Positions 6,725 through 12,358 of a stretch of DNA of 14,999 nucleotides are shown here, piece after piece. The notes beneath the pieces are model-generated. The model saw nothing but the letters and a program-made list of their open reading frames with translations, did not search any database and was not told the DNA's origin. The DNA is taken from NCBI GenBank assembly GCA_016184235.1, contig JACPDC010000089.1:1-14999 (forward strand). The letters are read 5' to 3'. How positions within the stretch are numbered: position 1 is the first letter of the stretch; each line of letters starts with the position of its first letter. Source of the stretch: Deltaproteobacteria bacterium. Lineage in GTDB: Bacteria > Desulfobacterota > Binatia > UBA9968. The position numbers were made by a program, and so were the translations under genes.

Positions 6725-7705
6725 CTAGCGGTACAGCTCCTTCAAAAGGCCGCTCTTCTCCAAATTATCGAGAAAGCGGAGGTCGATAAACTGCTCCGCT
6801 TTGGCATTCTTTGCGGCGGGAGTCGTCCTGGCCAGGTCGTCCAAAGCGGTCCGCATGGCCGCTATCTCGATATACGGAGCCTTCTCCAGAACTTTGCCGA
6901 CGAAGAGATCGTAGGCCCTTTGAAGCACAAAGAGGTCCTCGATCTTCGTGTATCTCGCCATCGACTTGAGCGCCAGCTCTTTGTCGGTCCGGGCGCGATG
7001 GATGCCGCGGGCGTAGGCGCGCATGAACCGGTCGATCACGCCGGGCTTGCTCCTGATGACGCCGCCCTGAGCCGCCAGCGAAGGGCTGGGAAAGGGGATG
7101 TCCAGGTCGGTGACGCTGATGAGCTCTTTGAAGCCGAGCTTTTCCAGCGCAAAGTTCGTCGGCGGCGAGACCACGCCGCCGTCGATCGATCCGCCCTTCA
7201 GGCCGGCGGCGATCGAGGTCATCGCGCCCATCTGAAGAATGGCGACGTCCTTCTCCGGCTGCAAATTGTGTTTTCTGAGCGCGTACCGCGCCGAGATGTC
7301 GGTGCTGGATCCGAAGCGGGTCACGCCGATCTTTTTCCCCTTGAGTTCTTCAATGCTCTTGATCCCCGGCCGCACGTGGACGGAAAAGATCATCTTGTTG
7401 ACCTGACTGCCGATCAGTTTGATGTCCGCGCCCTGGAGGGCCGCCGCCATCGCCGAGCTGCCATTGAGAGAGGCGATGTCAACCTCTCCAGCGACGGCCA
7501 CCTGGGCGAGCTGGCTGCCGCTGGGGATCAAGATCATCTGCTCATCCAGTCCTTCGCGCGCGAACAGCCCCGCGTCGCGGGCGACCCAGAGGCCCACATA
7601 CCCGCCGCTGATCGAGCTGTAGCCGATCCGGATCCTGTCAGCTCCCCAGGCAAACGGCGCCGCCAACAGGACCAGAAACACCGCAGTCAAAATCATCCGT
7701 TTCAT
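6725..7705 (-). CDS. ABC transporter substrate-binding protein, SsuA/NMT1-THI5-like (downstream copy)
   Basis: This is an exported periplasmic binding protein of 326 residues. The signal peptide is residues 1-21 (basic MKR, hydrophobic core, AWG before ADRIRIGYS). The mature protein has the type II binding fold of the nitrate/sulfonate/taurine/thiamine-precursor group: IGYSSISG at the first strand, DAGLFAREGL, IPSGSQLAQVAVAGEVDIA, LKGKKIGVTRFGSSTD at the second-lobe hinge. The start ATG at 7703-7705 follows GGAGGAG by 4-5 bases. It is a tandem paralogue of the gene at 7774-8754: I count about 75 differences in 326 aligned residues (about 77% identity), no gaps. No permease or ATPase gene is in the window, so it is an orphan component here. 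pyrD begins 7 bases after the stop. The ligand cannot be read from the sequence. Confidence 0.88.
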   Translation of the reverse strand: MKRMILTAVFLVLLAAPFAWGADRIRIGYSSISGGYVGLWVARDAGLFAREGLDEQMILIPSGSQLAQVAVAGEVDIASLNGSSAMAAALQGADIKLIGSQVNKMIFSVHVRPGIKSIEELKGKKIGVTRFGSSTDISARYALRKHNLQPEKDVAILQMGAMTSIAAGLKGGSIDGGVVSPPTNFALEKLGFKELISVTDLDIPFPSPSLAAQGGVIRSKPGVIDRFMRAYARGIHRARTDKELALKSMARYTKIEDLFVLQRAYDLFVGKVLEKAPYIEIAAMRTALDDLARTTPAAKNAKAEQFIDLRFLDNLEKSGLLKELYR

Positions 7706-7723
7706 ATGTCTCCTCCATCAACC

Positions 7724-7741
7724 GGTAACGAGTAACTAATC
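7724..7741 (-). repeat. Short 7-base-period repeat (locus D), part of the duplicated segment
   Basis: GTAAC occurs at 7725 and 7732, one 7-base step. The stretch 7725-7767 matches 8865-8907 at 37 of 43 positions by my count, so it is a copy of the right arm of locus C plus the adjoining NIPSNAP 3' end. The left arm present at locus C is absent here; instead the binding-protein Shine-Dalgarno sequence follows directly. Confidence 0.65.
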
Positions 7742-7773
7742 TCAGCGCGGCGGCGAACAGACCGCGGCCAACG
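7742..7773 (-). pseudogene. Relic of the NIPSNAP gene 3' end (duplication scar)
   Basis: Read on the minus strand, the 32 bases between the stop of the upstream binding-protein gene and locus D end with codons for LAAVCSPPR and a TGA at 7742-7744. The intact NIPSNAP gene at 8881-9498 ends AVPAACSPLH and TGA. The CCGCGG block, the TGC/TGT-TCG-CCG codons and the TGA are in register, and the match continues past the stop into the 7-base repeat. This is a non-functional 3' fragment left by tandem duplication, not a gene; no start or body is present. Confidence 0.7.
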
Positions 7774-8754
7774 CTAGCGGTACAGCTCCTTCAAAAGGCC
7801 GCTTTTCTCCAAATTATCGAGAAAGCGGAGGTCGATAAACTGCTCGGGCTTGGCGCTTTTGGCCGCCGGCACTGTTTTTGCCAAGTCATCTAAGGCGTTC
7901 TGCATCCCCGTCATGTCAATGTAAGGGGCCCGTTCCAACACCTTACCGATATAAAGATCATAGGCTTTCTGGAGAAAGACAGGATCTTCGACCTTGCTGT
8001 ATCGGGCGATAGACTTCATGGTCAGTTCCTTGTCCGTCCTGGCCCGGTGCATGCCCCGGACATAGGCCCGCATGAATCTGTCTACTATTTCGGGCCTGTT
8101 TCTCAGGATGCCTCCCTGAACGATCAAAGAGGGATTGGGGAATGTAAGGTTCATATCGGTGATGTTGATGAGCTCTTTGAAGCCGAGTTTATCTACCGCA
8201 AAGAGAGTTGGCGGTGAGACCACGCCAGCCTCTATGGAGCCGCCCTGAAGCCCTCCCATGATGGAACTCATCGAGCCCATCTGGAGGATGGCAACTTCCT
8301 TTTCTGGCTGGAGGTTATGTTTTCTCAGAGCATACCGGGCAGAGATGTCCGTGCTCGAGCCAAAGCGGGTAACGCCGAGCTTTCTCCCTTTGAGCGCTTC
8401 CACGCTTTTAATCTCAGGCCGGACATAGACCGAGAAGATCATCTTGTTGACCGTATTCCCGATGATCTTGATGTCGGCCCCTTTGAGCGCGGCGGCCATC
8501 GCCGAGCTGCCGTTGAACGAGCCGATCTCAACCTCCCCCGCGACTGTAACCTGCGCGAGCTGGCTGCCGCTGGGGATCAGAATAATCTGGTCTTCCAGCC
8601 CTTCCCTGGCGAATAGCCCGGCGTCGTGCGCCACCCAGATACCGATGTAAGAGCCGCTGATCGAGCTGTAGCCGATCCGGATCCTGTCAGCCCCCCAGGC
8701 AAACGGCGCCGCCAGCAGGACCAAGAGCACCGTACTTAGCATCACTCGCTTCAT
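7774..8754 (-). CDS. ABC transporter substrate-binding protein, SsuA/NMT1-THI5-like (upstream copy)
   Basis: This is the paralogue of the protein at 6725-7705, also 326 residues, with a signal peptide (MKRVMLSTVLLVLLAAPFAWG, cleavage before ADRIRI) and the same SsuA/NMT1-type binding motifs. The start is taken as ATG at 8752-8754 because GGAGGAGG lies just upstream and the signal peptide begins there; an in-frame start at 8805 would add 17 residues without a good ribosome site. It follows the NIPSNAP gene on the same strand, separated by a 126-base gap holding locus C. Middle residues differ from the other copy in mostly conservative ways (for example D/E, I/V, K/R), including positions around residues 180-215 that may shape the ligand pocket, so the two could bind related but different ligands. 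No transporter partner genes are adjacent. Confidence 0.88.
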   Translation of the reverse strand: MKRVMLSTVLLVLLAAPFAWGADRIRIGYSSISGSYIGIWVAHDAGLFAREGLEDQIILIPSGSQLAQVTVAGEVEIGSFNGSSAMAAALKGADIKIIGNTVNKMIFSVYVRPEIKSVEALKGRKLGVTRFGSSTDISARYALRKHNLQPEKEVAILQMGSMSSIMGGLQGGSIEAGVVSPPTLFAVDKLGFKELINITDMNLTFPNPSLIVQGGILRNRPEIVDRFMRAYVRGMHRARTDKELTMKSIARYSKVEDPVFLQKAYDLYIGKVLERAPYIDMTGMQNALDDLAKTVPAAKSAKPEQFIDLRFLDNLEKSGLLKELYR

Positions 8755-8807
8755 ACATCCTCCTCCGATAGTTTTGGTTCCAACGTTTCTTCCGGCGGCA
8801 GTCAATT

Positions 8808-8875
8808 TGGTTACTGGTTATTGGTTGATCGGTTAATCGACTTTGCGAGCCAACGAGTAACCAGTAACGAGTAAC
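8808..8875. repeat. Inverted 7-base-period repeat (locus C), potential hairpin
   Basis: TGGTT starts at 8808, 8815 and 8822 (a fourth, shifted by one base, near 8830). AGTAAC starts at 8856, 8863 and 8870. GTTACTGGTTA at 8810-8820 pairs perfectly with 8858-8868 (11 bp), and further pairs can form toward the loop. It lies between the NIPSNAP stop and the upstream binding-protein gene. There is no U-run on the minus strand after the structure. In position it could act as a processing or stability element that lets the two cistrons be expressed at different levels. Confidence 0.7.
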
Positions 8876-8880
8876 TAATT

Positions 8881-9498
8881 TCAGTGCAGCGGCGAGCATG
8901 CCGCGGGAACAGCCAGCATATTCTCCTGCTTGACCATGAACTCTCTGGTCGGCGGCGGCCACCCTGCAACTTTCTTCTGAGCCTCCGCCCGAAGACGCTC
9001 GCGCTCGCCCGCGTCCCGATAGGCCCACACGTGGACATACTGGTTCAGCGAGCCGATGGCGCTGTACCAGGCGCCGGCCAGCGGCGAGAGCTTGACGCGC
9101 TCGGGGATTACCTTGCCGAAGCGCTCCAGCACCGTCGGCATCGTGCCCGGTTTGTAGGTGTAGGTCCGGATCTCATAAAGATTTCCGAGCTTTCTCTCTT
9201 CGAGCGGCGGCGAAAAGGGCGCCGGCTGGAGAATCTTGCTCTCCTGAAAGATAATGAACTCCTGCGTCTTCGGCGGCCACTTTCCGGTCTTTCTCGCCTC
9301 TTGACCGATCCGCTCCCGCTCCTCAAAACTCTCGTACGGCCAGACATGAACCACCGTGTTCAATGGCCCCACCTCGGAATGCCAGAGGCCCCCCAGTCTG
9401 GAGAATTGGAGGCGCGCCGTAAGACCCTCGGCAAAACGCTCCTCAAAGGCGGCCACGGTTCCGGGCTTCAGCAGATAGCTCCGCATCTCGATAATCAT
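8881..9498 (-). CDS. Two-domain NIPSNAP family protein
   Basis: The 205-residue cytoplasmic protein consists of two tandem dimeric alpha/beta-barrel-like NIPSNAP domains. The first (about 1-95) begins IIEMRSYLLKPGTVAAFEERF and the second (about 105-200) begins YEIRTYTYKPGTMPTVLERF. Both carry the HVW(P/A)Y segment followed by a charged helix (FEERERIGQEA and AGERERLRAEA) and a WPP motif. No signal peptide or membrane segment is visible. The start ATG at 9496-9498 is preceded by AAGGAGGG. Bacterial NIPSNAP proteins have no settled reaction; some lie beside degradative or transport genes. Here the gene leads a minus-strand run with the two binding proteins and pyrD. A relic of its 3' end recurs at 7742-7773. 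Confidence 0.85.
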   Translation of the reverse strand: MIIEMRSYLLKPGTVAAFEERFAEGLTARLQFSRLGGLWHSEVGPLNTVVHVWPYESFEERERIGQEARKTGKWPPKTQEFIIFQESKILQPAPFSPPLEERKLGNLYEIRTYTYKPGTMPTVLERFGKVIPERVKLSPLAGAWYSAIGSLNQYVHVWAYRDAGERERLRAEAQKKVAGWPPPTREFMVKQENMLAVPAACSPLH

Positions 9499-9560
9499 CT
9501 TCGCCCTCCTTCCATAGAGTGTACCCTTTCCTTTCCCACAAATTCATGAATAATTGCAAC

Positions 9561-9646
9561 AGGTAAACAAGGCAGAAGGAAAAAATAAAAAGGCAAAAAG
9601 TTCCGCGACCCATTTTTACTTTTAACTTTTCACTTTTTACTTTGAC
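9561..9646. repeat. 7-base-period A/T-rich repeat (locus E) in a divergent promoter region
   Basis: On the right, AC dinucleotides inside T-runs fall at 9618, 9625, 9632 and 9639, each 7 bases apart (units of the type ACTTTTA). On the left, AGGCA or AGGAA occurs at 9570, 9577 and 9591, multiples of 7. The left arm (about 9582-9602) and the complement of the right arm are similar, so an A:T-rich hairpin is possible. The 163-base gap between the divergent NIPSNAP and aldo/keto reductase genes must hold both promoters, but I could not pick convincing -35/-10 boxes. Confidence 0.6.
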
Positions 9647-9661
9647 GGGGGGAGGTGACCG

Positions 9662-10465
9662 GTGGAGTATAAGGAGCTGGGAAAAACCGGCGTGAAGCTG
9701 CCCGAGATCGGACTCGGGACCTGGCAGTACAATGGCGGGACAGAGCCTATCTTGAAGGCCCTGTCCCTGGACGCCCGCCTGATCGACACCGCCGAGATGT
9801 ACGGGACCGAGGGGATGGTGGGCGGCGCCGCGAAAGGCCGGCGCGAGCGGCTGTTTATCGCCACCAAGGTTTCCGGCAACCACCTGCGCTACGACGAGGT
9901 TCTCAGGGCGGCCGAAGAGAGTCTCAAACGGCTCGGCACGGACTACATCGACCTCTATCAGATTCACTGGCCCGATCCCGCGGTACCGATCAAAGAGACG
10001 ATGCGGGCCATGGAAACATTGGTGGACGAAGGAAAGGTCAAGTTCATCGGGGTCAGCAACTTTTACGTGAAAAATCTCGAGGAGGCCCAGGCCTCGATGA
10101 CCAGGCACAAGATCGTCTCCAACCAGGTGAAGTACAGCCTGCTTCAACGAGGGATCGAGGAAGACACTTTGTCCTATTGCCAGGAGAACCACATTACGAT
10201 CCTCGCCTACAGCCCGCTGGAAAAAGGCCTCCTCGTCGCAAGGCCGACGCCGAGAAATAAGGCTGCGATAAGCGTGCTCCAGAAGATGGCTCTGGAAACC
10301 GGCAAGACTTTGGCTCAGGTGGCGCTCAACTGGTGCATCTCCAGGCCGAACGTTATCGCGATTCCGAAATCGGACAGGGCGGAACGGGTCACGGAAAACT
10401 GCGCCGCATCAGGCTGGAGGCTATCCCCAAGGCAGCTCGACGCCCTCAATCGGGCATTTCGCTGA
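9662..10465 (+). CDS. Aldo/keto reductase
   Basis: This is an NAD(P)H-dependent (beta/alpha)8-barrel oxidoreductase of 267 residues that reduces aldehydes or ketones. The catalytic tetrad is visible: Asp42 and Tyr47 (LIDTAEMYG), Lys69 (ATKV) and His102 (YQIHWPDP). The cofactor region shows IAYSP-like ILAYSPLEKGLL and the IPKSDRAERVTENCAA signature that binds the NADP phosphate and adenine. The start is GTG at 9662, preceded five bases upstream by a strong GGAGGT within a G-rich run. The gene stands alone on the plus strand, divergent from NIPSNAP and convergent with the deacetylase that ends 21 bases further on. Its size, shorter than many family members, fits the prokaryotic AKR5-like group. 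The substrate is unknown. Confidence 0.92.
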   Translation: MEYKELGKTGVKLPEIGLGTWQYNGGTEPILKALSLDARLIDTAEMYGTEGMVGGAAKGRRERLFIATKVSGNHLRYDEVLRAAEESLKRLGTDYIDLYQIHWPDPAVPIKETMRAMETLVDEGKVKFIGVSNFYVKNLEEAQASMTRHKIVSNQVKYSLLQRGIEEDTLSYCQENHITILAYSPLEKGLLVARPTPRNKAAISVLQKMALETGKTLAQVALNWCISRPNVIAIPKSDRAERVTENCAASGWRLSPRQLDALNRAFR

Positions 10466-10486
10466 TAGCACCGCCGGCGATCTCTG

Positions 10487-11305
10487 TCATCTGCTATTCA
10501 ATACCCATCTTGCGATCTCGTCATGCCGGGCGAACCAAACGCGCGGGAACCCCTTCATATATTGGAGCACCTCCGCCAGCATGGCGGACATAAGCGGGCG
10601 ACCGCCGAAGTGCGCGTGGACTGTGAGATTGATCATCGCCGTCGTCTCTGATCTATAGAGAAAATCGAACGTATCTTTGTAAACCTGGCAGAAATCCCTC
10701 GGGCTTCCTCTAATCACCCGGTTGTCGGTAAAGTCGCTGTGGGGAATCGCCACGATCGTGCCCTTGGCCAGCTTCCTGGCATAGGGGAGATCGGTATCGT
10801 TGTAATCACCGTGCCACAAGAATCCCTCCTCGACCAAAAACTCCGCGGTATGCTCGGTGGGGGCCGCCACCGGGCTGAACCAGCCCGCCGGCCTCTTCCC
10901 AGTGGCTCCTTGGAGGATCTTAGCGCACCTGCGGATTACCTCCCTTTCCTCCTCACGGGACAGATAGGGCAGGACCGTATCCTGAGTGTAGGAGTGGCCC
11001 GCCAATTCATGGCCCTGCTTGCCAAGCGCCTCAACCGCCTCGGGATAAAGCTCTACCGACTTGCCGCTGATGCAGACCGTCGCCTTGATCCCCGCCTCGT
11101 CGAGGATCCTCATAAATCTCCAGATGCCGGTTTTCCCCCCGTACTCGGACCATGAGACCCCCAAGCGGTCCACGGTCCCCGGCTTGAGGACAGTCGTCAT
11201 CGGCGAGTAGGGCGGCGCCTTTCCTTCGGACCACGACTCGAACATGACGGTCACAAGAACCGCGACATTTGCATTGTTGGGCCAACGCCGATTATCCCTC
11301 TGCAT
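10487..11305 (-). CDS. Polysaccharide deacetylase-family protein, PuuE allantoinase-like
   Basis: This NodB-fold (carbohydrate esterase 4) protein has 272 residues. Sequence runs typical of the PuuE-like branch are visible: EYGGKTGIWRFMRILDEAGI at about 54-73, GHELAGHSYTQ at 98-108, GWFSP, GDYNDTDLPY, DNRVIRGSP, and FGGRPLM near the end with FARHDEIARWVL. The first NodB aspartate pair is replaced by FESW at 22-25, and only two histidines (99 and 104) mark the usual metal site. In PuuE this fold hydrolyses allantoin in purine breakdown; other relatives act on peptidoglycan or cyclic imides. The start ATG at 11303-11305 has only a weak GAGAG upstream. It follows the second aldo/keto reductase by 26 bases on the same strand and probably shares its transcript. 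I am sure of the family, not of the substrate. Confidence 0.85.
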   Translation of the reverse strand: MQRDNRRWPNNANVAVLVTVMFESWSEGKAPPYSPMTTVLKPGTVDRLGVSWSEYGGKTGIWRFMRILDEAGIKATVCISGKSVELYPEAVEALGKQGHELAGHSYTQDTVLPYLSREEEREVIRRCAKILQGATGKRPAGWFSPVAAPTEHTAEFLVEEGFLWHGDYNDTDLPYARKLAKGTIVAIPHSDFTDNRVIRGSPRDFCQVYKDTFDFLYRSETTAMINLTVHAHFGGRPLMSAMLAEVLQYMKGFPRVWFARHDEIARWVLNSR

Positions 11306-11331
11306 CTGCTCTCTCTAAAAGTTGGTATAGT

Positions 11332-12273
11332 TTAAGGACGGAAGCCGTTGCGCCACAGCTCTTCGACCCGGCGGAGATCCTCGGCGGGAAGGCGAACGCC
11401 GGCCGCGCCGGCGTTGTCGCGCATCTGCTGGCCATCGCGGGCCCCTGGAATGACGACGCTGACGGCGGGCTGAGCAATGCAAAAGGCGATAGCAGCTTGA
11501 GCCAGCGACCTGCCGGGCTTGGCCAGGAAACGAAGACGCTCGACCTTTGCCAGCTCCTTCGAGAAAATCTCTCCGGCAAAGTTGCGGGCCCGGACATCCT
11601 CGCCTTGAAATCGCTGCTGATCCTCCAGAGTGAACTTGCCGGTCAGCAGGCCGCGGCGCAGCGGCACCCGCACGATCACCCCAACGTTGGCCTCTTGAGC
11701 CATGGGAAAGACCTCCCGCGCGGGCTCTTGATCGAGCAAGTTATACTCGATCTGGATCGTATCCGAGCGCCCATCCCGGACCGCCGCGACGCCCTCATCC
11801 ATCTTGTTGATGGAAACCCCGTAGTGGCGAATCTTTCCCTCTTTTTTGCGGCGTTCGAGCAGCTCCCAGACCTCGCCGTTGCGAATCACTTCCACATCCG
11901 GATTATGAAGCTGATAGAGATCGATATAGTCGGTCTGAAGGCGCCGGAGGCTCTCCTCCATCACCCGACCGATGTAATCCACGGCAAAGATCCTCTTTCC
12001 CCGATTCGGACCGGCCATGACGTTACCGCCCTTGGTGGCCAGGACCACCTTGCCGCGCTTTCCCTTAAGCGCTTTCCCCAGCAGTGTCTCGGAATAGCCG
12101 GCGCCGTAGGCGTCCGAGGTGTCGATAAAATTCACGCCCAGATCCAGCGCCGCGTCGATTGCGTCCAATGATTCCTCGTCCTTCATCGGCCCGAAGTGGC
12201 CCGCGTGCACCATCGTCCCCAGCCCGATGGCGCTTACCTTAAGACCGGTCCTGCCCAGCGTTCTATATTCCAT
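11332..12273 (-). CDS. Aldo/keto reductase (oxidoreductase of the YajO/Gfo-like AKR type)
   Basis: The 313-residue NAD(P)H-dependent barrel enzyme carries the tetrad Asp51 and Tyr56 (FIDTSDAYG), Lys81 (ATKGG) and His123 (YQLHNPD). The N-terminus MEYRTLGRTGLKVSAIGLGTM is the classic family opening, and the cofactor end reads VVIPGARDGQQMRDNAGA. It is only distantly similar to the other reductase at 9662-10465 and is longer by about 45 residues, with an extra loop after Lys81. The start ATG at 12271-12273 is preceded by AAGGAGAGG. It lies between the MFS transporter and the PuuE-like deacetylase on the same strand, with gaps of 75 and 26 bases. Substrate is unknown. Confidence 0.92.
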   Translation of the reverse strand: MEYRTLGRTGLKVSAIGLGTMVHAGHFGPMKDEESLDAIDAALDLGVNFIDTSDAYGAGYSETLLGKALKGKRGKVVLATKGGNVMAGPNRGKRIFAVDYIGRVMEESLRRLQTDYIDLYQLHNPDVEVIRNGEVWELLERRKKEGKIRHYGVSINKMDEGVAAVRDGRSDTIQIEYNLLDQEPAREVFPMAQEANVGVIVRVPLRRGLLTGKFTLEDQQRFQGEDVRARNFAGEIFSKELAKVERLRFLAKPGRSLAQAAIAFCIAQPAVSVVIPGARDGQQMRDNAGAAGVRLPAEDLRRVEELWRNGFRP

Positions 12274-12339
12274 AGCCTCTCCTTTTCGCAGGCACCATAG
12301 GATAAATCCATCTCAAGACGCAACAGGCCGATGTCTTCT

Positions 12340-12358
12340 TTTCATCTTTCATCCTTTA
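12340..12358 (-). repeat. Short 7-base direct repeat (locus F) at the MFS stop codon
   Basis: TTTCATC occurs twice in direct succession (12340-12346 and 12347-12353), followed by CTTTAGC. On the minus strand this reads GATGAAA repeated, and the TGA stop codon of the MFS gene (12349-12351) lies inside the unit. It is short, so chance is possible, but the 7-base step agrees with the other loci. Confidence 0.4.

Noticed and set aside
8755..8805. Upstream in-frame start for the binding protein, adding 17 residues
   Set aside because: The extension lacks a ribosome site and would bury the signal peptide; the ATG at 8752-8754 has GGAGGAGG at proper distance, like the paralogue.
1191..9559. TTGCAA recurring in several gaps (1191, 4090, 4193, 9554) as a possible shared operator
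   Set aside because: A 6-mer is expected about four times in 15 kb by chance and the flanks share nothing.
9443..10192. Minus-strand open frame of 249 codons over the first aldo/keto reductase
   Set aside because: It spans the divergent gap and the reductase coding region, has no recognisable domain, and would conflict with the tetrad-bearing plus-strand gene.
9662..12273. The two aldo/keto reductases as a recent inverted duplication
   Set aside because: They differ by about 45 residues in length and share only family motifs, so they are distant paralogues.
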